A DNA stretch of 64,000 nt, taken from assembly GCF_000613125.1 (NCBI RefSeq), contig NZ_HG964497.1, positions 1,560,011 to 1,624,010 of the forward strand, read 5' to 3'. This DNA comes from Bacillus sp. EB01 (GTDB lineage Bacteria; Bacillota; Bacilli; Bacillales; Cytobacillaceae). Within the stretch, counting starts at the first letter, position 1. Every line of letters begins with the position of its first letter. Shown piece by piece: positions 35,233-44,323 of the stretch. The notes below the pieces were generated by a model. That model searched no databases. It worked only from the letters and a program-made list of their open reading frames with translations, and was not told the origin of the DNA. Made by a program: the position numbers and the translations under genes.

Positions 35233-36603
35233 CTAGAAATCTACAATTCTACCTGCTTTGACTTCAATAGGAAGAGATGAAAACCAGACGAGCGGTTTCA
35301 GTTTCTCGACTACGTGTGGTTTGAGGGAAAGAAGCACACCCAACTCTTCTAAAGACCGTATACCTCCGCGCCGTTCCCGTTCCTGAATGATCAGCTTGGC
35401 GCTGTTTAGCGTCATCCCCGGCAGGCAAATCAATTCATCAAGAGTCGCCTTATTAATATCAATTGAAAAAACACTTTCTTGCGGCTCTTCAAACAAGGTT
35501 TCGACGTCCCTATTTTCTCTGACAGGCAGTGGCGGAGGTGAAGAGGTGGAGGATACAGCCAATTTAGCAAAAATTTCTTCCTCCAACAAAGGGCTCCAGT
35601 CATTCCTGCCCTTCTTCCAAACAAGCGTCTCGCCAACATGAATCTGTCCTGTTTCTGCAAGCCGTTCCACTGTACTTCTATCATAAGGGCCAAACCGCTG
35701 TCCATTGGCCGCTAAATGCCATTCTTCTTTGGCTGGGTCCTGTAGCGTCGTTTTTTCCTCAGGCTCTAAGGCAAAAAGTGATTGAATTTCCATCAGAAGG
35801 CTGCACAGTTCTTCGTTTTTCATTTGGGACCCGGACATCCCGAATACGCAGCCTTCCCCAATTTCGAGTTCCCATTTGCCTTTTATCTGGATAGTGGCGG
35901 TACGGAATTCATTCCAAGATACCGAGTTCTTATGACTGACAATTGTCCAGTCATTATCCCAATAAAGGCCCCCGGTACAAATGGCAAGTCCGTTTTTGGC
36001 ACTGCCGAAAACGGTCGCATCGACAAGCGCAATCACTTCATCACTATCAGGGATGGAGTAATTCTCCCTTGCCGCCTCCAGCTTTTTGGCTGGAATCAAT
36101 TCAGCAACATAATAGGAGGGTCCGGAAAAGTCCTCACAAATCCTTCGAATGCCTTCCAAATCAATCGAACCCGCAGGTTCATCACTTAAAACAGGACGGT
36201 CAACTTCCAATCCACTCTCCCTAAAGTAATAACGAATATCCTCAAGCAGGGCCATTAGCGCATGGGATTTCATCGAACTACCACCCAGGATGCAAGAGAA
36301 ACCGGTTCTGAAAACAACTTCTCCAATTTTCGGCGTCATTGGCCCCATCTCAAGGAACTTCCGCCACGTTATCCTGTGTGTTCCTGTTGTATGCCAGTAA
36401 AACCCATGCATCCCAATTGCAATAGCCTTTTTACAGCTGCCAAATACCCTGCAATTAACCAATGCCAGAACCTTATCCGAATCAGGAATAGGAAGATTAA
36501 TCATCGCATTCGCCAATTTTTTAGGGGGAATGTCATCGCCTATGTAAAAATCGACGCCACTGTACCGTCTGCAAATCTCAATGATGTCTGTTTCCACCGC
36601 CAT
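35233..36603 (-). CDS. Duplicated-domain protein with GYF_2 and ComEA-type HhH domains
   Basis: The 456-residue protein is cytoplasmic. Two homologous N-terminal units (about 1-125 and 145-275) each carry a VFGS-K-AIAI-GFYW-type strand set and a G-S-M/Q-MK motif, so they arose by duplication. A GYF_2 domain follows (about 293-345, GQRFGPYDRSTVERLAETGQ, then a WKKGRNDWSPL end), a domain that often binds proline-rich or membrane partners. It closes with a ComEA-type HhH (about 385-445, DINKATLDELICLPGM) and AGRIVDF. It is the second gene of the cluster, 4 bp after the first. No function is known. Confidence 0.75.
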   Translation of the reverse strand: MAVETDIIEICRRYSGVDFYIGDDIPPKKLANAMINLPIPDSDKVLALVNCRVFGSCKKAIAIGMHGFYWHTTGTHRITWRKFLEMGPMTPKIGEVVFRTGFSCILGGSSMKSHALMALLEDIRYYFRESGLEVDRPVLSDEPAGSIDLEGIRRICEDFSGPSYYVAELIPAKKLEAARENYSIPDSDEVIALVDATVFGSAKNGLAICTGGLYWDNDWTIVSHKNSVSWNEFRTATIQIKGKWELEIGEGCVFGMSGSQMKNEELCSLLMEIQSLFALEPEEKTTLQDPAKEEWHLAANGQRFGPYDRSTVERLAETGQIHVGETLVWKKGRNDWSPLLEEEIFAKLAVSSTSSPPPLPVRENRDVETLFEEPQESVFSIDINKATLDELICLPGMTLNSAKLIIQERERRGGIRSLEELGVLLSLKPHVVEKLKPLVWFSSLPIEVKAGRIVDF

Positions 36604-36607
36604 ATCG

Positions 36608-37345
36608 TCACCCCTGAATATTCAATGTAATCACAATAGAATTGTCATCGAGGACCTCTTCCGATTCGATGGAAAGGTTCTTCGCAGCCGCTCGCTGTTT
36701 CAGCTTTTCATAGACAGCGGACTGCAGGCAGCGCTTGTACTCTTCATCGATATCAGACATATACATGAACACCTCATGCATGTCAGGCGGATTCTTTAAT
36801 TCCACCGTAAAGGGCGTACCAGCGCCAGTCTGCCTGAACGTCATGGGTGTGCCCTGAATGGTGCAGACAATTTCCCCGTTGTCTTTTCGATAAGGATTCA
36901 CGCCAAAATCCTTCAAGGTCTTTGTCAGTAAATCGCCGTCCATGAAATTGGTTGGAAAAATCTTTACGGCATCCTCCTGCACCTGAGCCCCTATGTCTTC
37001 CATTCCCGTGACGAACAGCTTTCGGTCGGACTTTACTTCAAGATCCTTCATAAACCGTTCCAACACCGGCATAGAGTCATATTTGCTGAAAACGGCATGC
37101 CACTTTCCATCAATACGCTCCCAAAAGAAGAACTGCTTTTCGCCGTCAAGATGGGTTTTAATGCTCCCGCCCCATTTCTCGGCATCATACCCGGCCATCC
37201 GCACAGTCCGGACCAAATCCAGTTCATTTTTAAACGTTGTCGACACCTTCATCTGCGCTGACTCAACCCAGTCATTAAATTTATCCTTGCCCATCACGAC
37301 CCGGAGGGCGAGGGCGAGCGGTATTAACGCGAGCGAAACCGACAT
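36608..37345 (-). CDS. First gene of HhH/GYF_2 cluster, unknown, possible Ycf35/DUF1257-like
   Basis: The product has 245 residues from the ATG at 37345, which is preceded by GGGAGGAATTG. The frame itself is open for 25 more codons. A hydrophobic N-terminal helix is followed by two alpha/beta units: a segment ending FFFWERIDGKWHAVFSKYD, and a MTFRQTGAGTPFTVEL segment. The first weakly recalls Ycf35/DUF1257 proteins, which pair with AAA+ ATPases, but I would not rely on it. The C-terminus (about 190-245) is similar in style to small iron-sulfur-maturation-linked DUFs. The gene leads a tight cluster with the GYF_2/HhH and membrane/HhH genes. Confidence 0.7.
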   Translation of the reverse strand: MSVSLALIPLALALRVVMGKDKFNDWVESAQMKVSTTFKNELDLVRTVRMAGYDAEKWGGSIKTHLDGEKQFFFWERIDGKWHAVFSKYDSMPVLERFMKDLEVKSDRKLFVTGMEDIGAQVQEDAVKIFPTNFMDGDLLTKTLKDFGVNPYRKDNGEIVCTIQGTPMTFRQTGAGTPFTVELKNPPDMHEVFMYMSDIDEEYKRCLQSAVYEKLKQRAAAKNLSIESEEVLDDNSIVITLNIQG

Positions 37346-37629
37346 TACAATTCCTCCCTTGTTATCCTCTGTTCCGTTTCTCTTTAAATGAAAAAAAGCA
37401 TCGTTTATTAAATTCAACAATAATTATTATTACTTTATCAAACTATTCATTATTTTAACATGAATAAAAAGGGCGTTTTAGAATGTTGTATATATAAATG
37501 TCGCTTGAGATTGGCAGAGTTGCTAATAGTTCATATTAGGGTTCAAAGTAAGTATCGAAACTTAAAGGAATTCAGGATATTCCTAGAGTTCTCTATTCCA
37601 GTGGCTGATATTATTTAGTTAAAGGGTTA

Positions 37630-37806
37630 ATGGTGTCTAAAAACAAATATAAAGGGAGAAAGGTTGAGTCAATTGGAAAAATCAAATCGTTCCGACAGGT
37701 TCACCTGGAATCTGGAGAGGTTACATTTATCCCTCCTTCAGAAAACGCTAAGGAGAAAGAAGAGGATAAAGATAAGGGCAAAGAGGAGGACACAGAGCAG
37801 GATTAG
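37630..37806 (+). CDS. Small basic-acidic protein of 58 residues
   Basis: ATG at 37630 opens a 58-codon frame. The first half is basic (VSKNKYKGRKVESIGKIKS), the middle reads VHLESGEVTFIPPSEN, and the tail is a run of Lys, Glu and Asp. The alternation and the codon pattern look coding. The ribosome site (AAAGGG) is moderate. It is unrelated to its neighbours. Possibly a nucleic-acid-associated or small stress protein, not identified. Confidence 0.5.
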   Translation: MVSKNKYKGRKVESIGKIKSFRQVHLESGEVTFIPPSENAKEKEEDKDKGKEEDTEQD

Positions 37807-38178
37807 CATCACATGTTGTTTCAGGGTCCATCTCCTCAAGGTGCCAAGAGGGCAAATTTTTTGTCCATTAACTCATGGAGCAAGTAGACCAGCACTTCTG
37901 TACCTTTCCCCAATCACAAAAAGACCCCATTATAACTGCGGAAGCTGTTATAATGGGGCCGACTCATTCAATCTCTTATGTAACCTCACAACAAAGAAAC
38001 TCTGAAAATGAACTAAATAAACCGTCCCTGTCTTCACTCTGCATACCTACCGAATGAAACACAAAGTATAAGTCAAAGAGAAATTAACAAATGTCTTCAA
38101 TTGTTCTTATAAACTCCGTCTTGAGGGGAAGAATGAAGCTGGAGAGAGAATGCAATTAACTTATACAGCAACATCACT
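37807..38178. other. Intergenic region, no gene seen
   Basis: It contains a hairpin built from CCCCATTATAACTGCGG and GTTATAATGGGG at about 37924-37959, which could terminate the small gene upstream. Nothing else is recognised. Confidence 0.45.
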
Positions 38179-39435
38179 TCATAGCTTCTTATATAATTCC
38201 TTCATTGCCTTCTCCACCTTAAACAGTTCACTTTGAATACTATATACATGAATCCCTGATTTCGTTAAAACGCCAATTAATCTTTCAAACGAACGCAGAG
38301 AATCTTTATTTATTTCATACTCAATGGATGTTAGCTCTTTAATCATATTACTGATGAACTGCTGTCTTTCTTGATGAATATCTTCTATATTGGATAAAGG
38401 TTTAGTATTAGAGCTTTTCAGCAAAATATCTTGCCATTTTTCTTTTTTAATATCTTTTTTCAAATCCAATTGTCTTTTCATGACCGTAACTAATTCAATT
38501 AAACTATTTTCTAATTGCTGGAACTCTTTCTTAGCAAGGATTTTCTTGAGTTTGTCTGTTACCCGCCAGCTTTGTCTTAACCCTACATAAGCACCCACCA
38601 GAGGCAACACTATAACAAACGCTCCTCCTGAAAAAAGCGTACTCGCTGCAAACGTGAATGCTGCTTGTCCTGCAGCGGCTAACGATGCACGGCTCGTAGT
38701 ATCAATAATCACATTCCGGGCAGCTAGCTGCAAAGGCAATTGTTCCTTTACAACACGCCTGAGATTATAAAAGGAACTGACACCTGCAGAAATCCAGGGC
38801 AGTTCAAAATCAAGTAGGTCCTCTGCATGGGATAACGTAGATTTTGTTGCATCGATTACTTCTTCTCTTGTTACTCCGGCACTGTAAACATTCGTGTTAT
38901 CTGAATAATATTCGGCCAATTCATCATTTACGTATACCGGAATATCAGGATAGCGTTCTAAGTGTTCATCAACAATGGATTTATTACTGCCACATTTCAC
39001 TTGAAATTTTTCCCCATCAATAAGGATATCCCATCCCGCTTGATTTGAAGTTTCCGGAAACTGAACATCATATCCAGCTGCCTCCAACTTTTGGGCAATC
39101 ATTTGTTCAGCAACATACCCTTGTAACTGTGCCATATCTCCCGTAGCTAAATCTATATCTACTGTTTTGGCAAACTGGGACAGTGAAAATAATGAACTTA
39201 AATCCTCACTGCGGGCAAAATCGATACCTTCTACAATCTTGGGATTGATCATAAGAAAGTCATACAAAAATTCACCTGCACTAACTCCAGCAATGATGTT
39301 TGTTTCTTCCGATAGACTTGGATTCCCAAAAAGTCTTGCACCTTTTCTTCGGCCTTTATTGGAAATGGCACATTTCATTGCCTGATCAAATTCTCCCTTT
39401 CGCCAATGATTCCAAAATTGTTCATTCCGAATCAT
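38179..39435 (-). CDS. Membrane protein with PD-(D/E)XK-type nuclease domain
   Basis: In this 418-residue protein the segment 105-150 shows a nuclease-fold core: Glu110 in GYVAEQMIAQKLEAAGYDV, Asp136 in AGWDILIDG and Gln145-Val-Lys147 in FQVKCGS. The E...GxD...QVK pattern is that of Mrr- and Holliday-resolvase-like PD-(D/E)XK enzymes in which Gln replaces the second acidic residue. Hydrophobic, Ala/Gly-rich helices (about 235-290) follow, then a coiled C-terminus. The start overlaps the stop of the upstream gene (ATGA), so both are made together. A nuclease that acts or is held at the membrane is inferred. Confidence 0.75.
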   Translation of the reverse strand: MIRNEQFWNHWRKGEFDQAMKCAISNKGRRKGARLFGNPSLSEETNIIAGVSAGEFLYDFLMINPKIVEGIDFARSEDLSSLFSLSQFAKTVDIDLATGDMAQLQGYVAEQMIAQKLEAAGYDVQFPETSNQAGWDILIDGEKFQVKCGSNKSIVDEHLERYPDIPVYVNDELAEYYSDNTNVYSAGVTREEVIDATKSTLSHAEDLLDFELPWISAGVSSFYNLRRVVKEQLPLQLAARNVIIDTTSRASLAAAGQAAFTFAASTLFSGGAFVIVLPLVGAYVGLRQSWRVTDKLKKILAKKEFQQLENSLIELVTVMKRQLDLKKDIKKEKWQDILLKSSNTKPLSNIEDIHQERQQFISNMIKELTSIEYEINKDSLRSFERLIGVLTKSGIHVYSIQSELFKVEKAMKELYKKL

Positions 39436-40976
39436 ACAATATCCCCTAAACCATAAATTTCTTTTTGCAACTTTCGCAGTTCATCTTGCTTTTGTTGAAG
39501 AAAACTATTTACTGTTGAGCGTTTTTGTTCAATATCCCTTTTTCGTTCATTTAATGTTGCCAATTCATTACGTATCTTTTTTTCGGTCTCCACGTAAGAA
39601 ATTGCTTCATCACATTCATTTTTTAATGCAGATGGACGAATGGAGATTAATTCGATTGCTTGGTTTCTTTTTAATTCTTCAATTTGTTTGTTTAATTTGT
39701 TGATGTCACTTTCCAAAGAGAAATTGGAGAACATCCCGCCTACTTTATCTAAAAAGGAACTCTTCTGTTTGTTTCTTCTAATAGAGTCTTTTGTATTTCG
39801 GATTTGTAATTCTAAATTCGTTATTTTAGAGTTAGTATTTTTGAAGTTCTCCGTCATCTCATGTTCACTTACTTGAGTCAATTTTCCGGCAAGTTGATTA
39901 AGTATTTTGTTATAACCACGAGTGGATTCCATTAATTGATTATTTTTTACCGAAATATTTTTAACGGTAGCCGCCAAGTTCTCAGATACAATTGTATAAT
40001 CTTTTTGGTAAACAGAAATTATTCCCAACAATTCATTTTGTTTAGAAAAATGCTTAGACCATTCCTCAATGAAGGAGTCATATTCCGTTACACTTGAATC
40101 GTCCAATAATATCGGCAGCATTAGTTGAACAATCCCCATTAGTAAAAGAGTCCTTTTCACCTTTTTACTTTGTGCCAGCATCATCATCCCACTTGCTCCG
40201 CCAACTAAAATCAAACCAACTGGCCCAGTCAAAACAGATAATACCGACGTTGCAGTCATATAAACTCCAAATGGTAATGTTAATCCTAGCAAACCAGCTG
40301 TCCCGGCAAGTAAAGACGTTAATGTGGTATATGCGGCAAATCCAGCAATTTCTACAATCACAGCCAACAAAACGGCACTGCCTTGAGTCGCAATTACCTT
40401 CTTTATCGTCGAATTTGTGACAGCATCAATGTTTAATTTTTCCTTAATTTTTCTTTGTTGCTCTATTGGCAGAGATTCAATAAACTTTTCAATTTGATCT
40501 GCGAAATTATCTTGTTGTTCAGCAGTCAAATTATTTAGTTCACCGCCAATTGACTGGAATATTTGCTGCATTTGGTATAAAGATAATTGACTATCGAGTT
40601 GCAAATGATTATTTCTAGTTGCAAACTCAAGATACTTTTTATCCTTTTTCAGTTGATACGCATGTGCCTTTTGAAGAATTTCACCGCACTTGTTCTCTAT
40701 TTCATAGGATGTAGTATAGATAGAGCCTGATAACTCAAATTCCTTTGTCATATGTAAAAACAATTCCAACCGGAGCTTGTTATCATCAACATTTTTAAGT
40801 TTTGCAATTTCTATATCCAGCTTCTGTTGTGAATGATCTATATTCTTTTCAAAAAGGTCTTTCGTTTTATTAGCTATCATTTGAAAAATGCCAGTTTCCA
40901 TAACCAAAACATAGATTAAACGTAATTGTTCACCGCTGGATGCCATTAAACCTTGGGCCAAGGATTTCCCTGCCAT
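39432..40976 (-). CDS. Glycine-rich membrane and coiled-coil protein, YaaW-like core
   Basis: The 514-residue protein has a helical N-terminal half, a short SLPIEQQRKIKEKL motif near 165, a Gly/Ala-rich hydrophobic region of several passes (about 190-295) and a coiled-coil C-terminal third (about 320-510). The motif plus hydrophobic core recalls the YaaW/DUF3944 group, also without a known role. Glycine-rich hairpins of this kind can form pores. The protein is encoded directly upstream of, and overlapping with, the membrane nuclease-fold gene. The ATG has a GAGAGGGGGCGG ribosome site. A two-component effector-sensor module is an inference. Confidence 0.7.
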   Translation of the reverse strand: MAGKSLAQGLMASSGEQLRLIYVLVMETGIFQMIANKTKDLFEKNIDHSQQKLDIEIAKLKNVDDNKLRLELFLHMTKEFELSGSIYTTSYEIENKCGEILQKAHAYQLKKDKKYLEFATRNNHLQLDSQLSLYQMQQIFQSIGGELNNLTAEQQDNFADQIEKFIESLPIEQQRKIKEKLNIDAVTNSTIKKVIATQGSAVLLAVIVEIAGFAAYTTLTSLLAGTAGLLGLTLPFGVYMTATSVLSVLTGPVGLILVGGASGMMMLAQSKKVKRTLLLMGIVQLMLPILLDDSSVTEYDSFIEEWSKHFSKQNELLGIISVYQKDYTIVSENLAATVKNISVKNNQLMESTRGYNKILNQLAGKLTQVSEHEMTENFKNTNSKITNLELQIRNTKDSIRRNKQKSSFLDKVGGMFSNFSLESDINKLNKQIEELKRNQAIELISIRPSALKNECDEAISYVETEKKIRNELATLNERKRDIEQKRSTVNSFLQQKQDELRKLQKEIYGLGDIV

Positions 40977-41087
40977 TCAAACCGCCCCCTCTCTTGCTCT
41001 ACTACTTTAAGTTAGTTACTATCCGAATTCCTTCTTATCATTAATAAAATCGGAAGTTTTGTAAAAAGGTTTAAGATGGAAACAAAC

Positions 41088-41123
41088 AAAAAGAGGCTGT
41101 TCCCTACGAAAAGGAAAAGCCTC
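41088..41123 (-). terminator. Terminator of the broken membrane protein gene
   Basis: GAGGCT (41093-41098) pairs with AGCCTC (41118-41123), with inner TTCC/GGAA pairing and a T-rich minus-strand tail. It separates the 41220-41859 gene from the nuclease/membrane pair. Confidence 0.7.
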
Positions 41124-41219
41124 ATTACACTAATTATACAATTGAAATAAGATAACCAATGCTTCAAAACAGATATCAAGCGCAAGGCACTATCGAGCTG
41201 ATTTAGACAAATATTTATT

Positions 41220-41859
41220 TCACTTCTTGGAACGCCTCAAACTTATTCGTATCAAACCCGTTCTTAATACTATTGCCGGAAAAAGCGCTAGAATTGATCC
41301 GATAAAAAAGTCATTAGAATCCACACCTGTACTTGAATCAGTATTAAAAACTGCATGCTGCAACATGAACAAGCCAAGGAATATAAGAGTAATGATAACC
41401 ATAGCAGTAACAGTCCCTATCACGTATGCTTTCATACTATTGACTTTCCTGAGCTTAGGTGCAGTTACGAATAAGGACAGGATGAAAAAAATGACCGCTG
41501 CAGCATAGACTAGCAGGGTAAACTGCAAGTAGTTTACCTGCTCCCTAATTCCAGCTTCCTTGACCTCGGCAATATACATTGCATTCGATATCAGTAGCAT
41601 TTGAACACTAAAGAGCATGACGACAAGAAAAATGAATCTGGCGTTTTTCATCCAGTTTTCTAGCTCGAACTTTTTTAGAAGCAGGAAGCCATGTCCAAAT
41701 ATACCAGCATAACCAATAACAATACCACGAGGGAAAGGTTGAATATTCCTGTAAACTTAGTAATGTCGTAAATAGACAGAGAATGAAAAAGCCTACTATA
41801 ATGAAGCGAAAATTCTTTTTCATGTCTTCCCACTTTACAAATGAATGCCGTACTTTCAT
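41220..41859 (-). pseudogene. Frameshifted polytopic membrane protein gene
   Basis: An ATG at 41859 with an AGGAGGAACTGG ribosome site opens a frame for a basic N-terminus and one membrane helix. The frame then runs into unlikely Trp/Tyr/Cys-rich sequence. Removing one base in the ACCTTTCCCTCG stretch near 41728 joins it to a second frame reading RGIVIGYAGIFGHGFLLLKK, which continues into the 143-residue membrane protein frame at 41220-41651. The restored product would have about 210 residues and five to six membrane spans. The family is unknown. A single-base insertion or a sequencing error both explain it. Confidence 0.65.
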
Positions 41860-41987
41860 TCCAGTTCCTCCTCGTGTTCTCACCAACCAACGGAATTTAC
41901 CATTTCCTATATGAGTTATTTTAAAACAAAAGGTAACTTTTTACTATTTTCATAGTGGTAAATCTAACTTCTTAGAAAGTCCTTCAT

Positions 41988-42025
41988 CACAAAGCCCGCT
42001 AGGCAATCCTGCTTAGCGGGCTTCA
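41988..42025. terminator. Bidirectional hairpin
   Basis: AAGCCCGCTA (41992-42001) and TAGCGGGCTT (42014-42023) form a perfect 10-bp stem. It lies between two minus-strand genes and probably ends a transcript from the sigma factor side. Confidence 0.6.
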
Positions 42026-42234
42026 TCTTGCCATTTATTTTTTAAAAAATTGGCCTATGCCATTAAGGAAATTAGTATTTAGCACCCAGCCCGGGCCGAC
42101 TTTAATTCCAATCGTCCCCTAGATATATTACTACTAAGCGTATCTTTCCGACTTCCTACATGTAAGTGGCTTACAATCGATGAAAGAAGCAGGGGATTGT
42201 CTAACTTTTCATATGAATTGCCCAAGCGGCCCTC

Positions 42235-42360
42235 TCACAACGGTTGATCAGCCACTGTATAACTTTTTTGTGTTCCGATTTTCCTGTAGGCTCGGATTTT
42301 ATAATAGTGCGTTTTTCCTTTTGTTAACTTCGTAAGTTTGTTACTACCAAAGTTTAACAA
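42235..42360 (-). pseudogene. Fibronectin type III-like gene fragment
   Basis: On the minus strand a 41-codon stretch reads LTKLTKGKTHYYKIRAYRK, the typical end of an FN3 domain as found in Bacillus surface proteins. A stop follows 16 codons later and no start precedes it. The fragment abuts the end of the sigma factor gene. It is a relic of a larger gene, and the adjacent 42030-42230 may hold more of it. Confidence 0.55.
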
Positions 42361-42364
42361 AATA

Positions 42365-43243
42365 CTATTCTGGAAAATCTTTGGATAAGAGTTTTGTGAT
42401 TTTTTTAATTGCTGTGTGCTTAATTTTTCTTACATATTCTTGGGAAATCCCAAATACCATTCCTACCTGTAAATTTGTTCTTGCTCTACCATCATCTAAT
42501 CCATAAAATAACCTTATTACATTTTCCTCTCTGTCTTTCAGATTTTCTCTCATAATATTTCCTATCTTAATAATCAATTGTTCGTTTATTATCATTTCTT
42601 CAAAAGGCATTGTAGTTCTATCTTCAAAACACTCTACTTCCCCTTGCGGAAAACAATTTAAAGATGACGGATAAATAGCGAAAAGCAAATAAAGTTCATT
42701 TCTACTAATAATTCTATTCTCAACTAATATTGATAAATCATATACTTCTTCACTTAACTTTTGATCAACAAAATTATTTATTTTCCTCAAAACAGATACG
42801 GAATTTGTTGGAATATCAAATGAGGTTAAATAAAAAGGTATTGAACGCCAAACTTTTCGTTTAATTTTCCACTTTGCATAAGAACTAAATCTATAACCAA
42901 ACCGATAATCGAATGTTTCGATTGCCTCTAACAGGGCTATATTACCTTCTTGAACTAAGTCCTCAATTGGAATACCATTATCAACATAATATCTAATAAT
43001 TCTAGGTACAAAAGTAAAGAATCTATAAAAAATTTCTTCCTTTGCTTCTTTATCTCCTTTTTCAATCCTTTTGAAAAGTTCAACCTCTTCATAATAATTT
43101 AATCGATTGGAAGAGCACTCTCTTTTTATCATCCTAATTTGACCAAGATATGTTCTAATAGGTTCATAATACTCTTTATCTGTCTTTTTATAGCTAAAAT
43201 TAACTCTATTTGTGAATGCGGATAAATCATTGTATATTTTCAT
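42365..43243 (-). CDS. Orphan SigA-like sigma-70 factor
   Basis: The product has 292 residues from the ATG at 43243. A TTG eleven codons upstream is an alternative. Near the N-terminus YLGQIRMI recalls region 1.2. Region 2 is clear (IEDLVQEGNIALLEAIETFDYRFGYRFSSYAKW, about 105-137), as is region 4 (LKDREENVIRLFYGLDDG, then VGMVFGISQEYVRKI). Region 2 is closest to primary-type sigma factors, but the spacer carrying region 3 is short and divergent and no region 1.1 exists. No anti-sigma factor gene is next to it. It may direct transcription of a small private regulon, possibly the neighbouring small genes. The ribosome site is weak at either start. Confidence 0.8.
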   Translation of the reverse strand: MKIYNDLSAFTNRVNFSYKKTDKEYYEPIRTYLGQIRMIKRECSSNRLNYYEEVELFKRIEKGDKEAKEEIFYRFFTFVPRIIRYYVDNGIPIEDLVQEGNIALLEAIETFDYRFGYRFSSYAKWKIKRKVWRSIPFYLTSFDIPTNSVSVLRKINNFVDQKLSEEVYDLSILVENRIISRNELYLLFAIYPSSLNCFPQGEVECFEDRTTMPFEEMIINEQLIIKIGNIMRENLKDREENVIRLFYGLDDGRARTNLQVGMVFGISQEYVRKIKHTAIKKITKLLSKDFPE

Positions 43244-43276
43244 AATCCTAGTAAAACCCGACTCCCTTATATACAA

Positions 43277-43680
43277 ACTTAAACCATTAGTAGTATTTAT
43301 TATCGGTAAATTTATTAAATATTTTAGATGCTTAAAATAATTATAAAAAGCTGTAGTAATGTCTAAGATGGGGTTTATTCTAGGCAGAAAAGAGTAGCAA
43401 ACTTACTTAATTTGCTGATTTCCCGTCAAAATTAGGAAAGCCTGCATTACTGCATACTTAATCCAGTATCAATGAATCTAGGTTTATTTAAGCAAGGGTA
43501 TCCGAATGGGTGCCATTATTACTTAATTACTCTTTTGTTTTCTGAAAAAAGATAGTATTATATCTTTATATATGTTTTAGGGGGGCCATTTTCCCGGTTG
43601 GGGCACTAGCAGCGCTATTTGTACTACTATTAGTCCTACAAATGCTGTTTACAGCTAAAAAACATCTGGAGGTGGCTGAT
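43277..43680. other. Non-coding stretch with decayed duplicate of the downstream unit
   Basis: A hairpin-like block GGTATCCGAATGGGTGCC at 43497-43514 resembles the terminator at 43835-43855, including the flanking TTTATTTA and TACTTAATT. This suggests a tandem duplication of a small gene unit in which the first copy is lost. From 43580 an open frame encoding GALAALFVLLLVLQMLF runs into the small peptide gene below but has no usual start codon. Confidence 0.4.
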
Positions 43681-43782
43681 ATGGAAAATAACGGATGTAT
43701 TCTTGATTGTTTAGCTGTGTTTTCAGGTCAATTAACTGGTATCGCTGGGTCCGCCCTTGTGACAGCTGCTATGTCCCCCTAA
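43681..43782 (+). CDS. Small peptide of 33 residues, possibly secreted or membrane-active
   Basis: ATG at 43681 follows a near-perfect GGAGGTGGC ribosome site by 8 bp. The 33-residue product begins MENNGCILDC, continues with hydrophobic and Gly/Ser-rich residues and ends VTAAMSP. A terminator follows 50 bp downstream. The two Cys spaced by three residues and the hydrophobic tail would suit a small membrane peptide or a bacteriocin-like or signal peptide, but no modifying enzymes or exporter lie nearby. An in-frame hydrophobic stretch just upstream could be part of a longer precursor. Confidence 0.45.
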   Translation: MENNGCILDCLAVFSGQLTGIAGSALVTAAMSP

Positions 43783-43834
43783 GCCATATAGCCGCATTCT
43801 TATTAGAAAAATCTATGATTTATTTAGGTAAGAT

Positions 43835-43861
43835 GGGCATCCAGAGCGGGTGCCCTTTTTA
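43835..43861 (+). terminator. Terminator after the small peptide gene
   Basis: GGGCATCC (43835-43842) and GGGTGCCC (43848-43855) form a stem with one wobble, followed by TTTTT. Confidence 0.75.
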
Positions 43862-44323
43862 CTTAATTCCCCACTTGTAATTGACTTCTTCTTAGCTAAA
43901 TGGCATAGAAGGTACACAATTCCTTTAAAGTTAACTCTTCAATTCTCTTAAACAAGACAGCTTCTTCGGTGCTTCCTTTCTTAGGTTTAGGATGTCTAGT
44001 TGACTCCTCTCCAGTGTTAATATTCCCACCATGTGCAGCCACGTCTGTTAGCATATTAACGGGTAGACTTGAAATCGCAAAAAAATAGGGATGTATCTGC
44101 AAAGAGCTAATCTGTGGTGATAGCCGCTACGACTTATACCCTCCCGTTTATAAAATGGCCCCTCGGATAATAATCCATAGTTTCATTGTAACAATGGCCT
44201 TAAATAGTTAAGGAGACCTGAATTAAGAAAAACCCCAAAGTACAGGCCCTTATATGCTTGACACTTCTTCTATTTTTGCGATGATATAATTAGTAAGAAA
44301 ATTGGAATTTTTAGGGTGATACA
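43862..44323. other. Intergenic region, doubtful minus-strand frame
   Basis: A 68-codon minus-strand frame (43896-44102) ends with an acidic, coding-like tail (GSTEEAVLFKRIEELTLKEL) but starts at a TTG without a ribosome site. It may be the end of a decayed gene. Nothing else is seen apart from the promoter area of the next operon, where TATAAT occurs at 44285-44290. Confidence 0.35.

Noticed and set aside
43896-44102. 68-codon minus-strand frame
   Set aside because: TTG start without ribosome site. Only the tail looks coding, so at most a relic.
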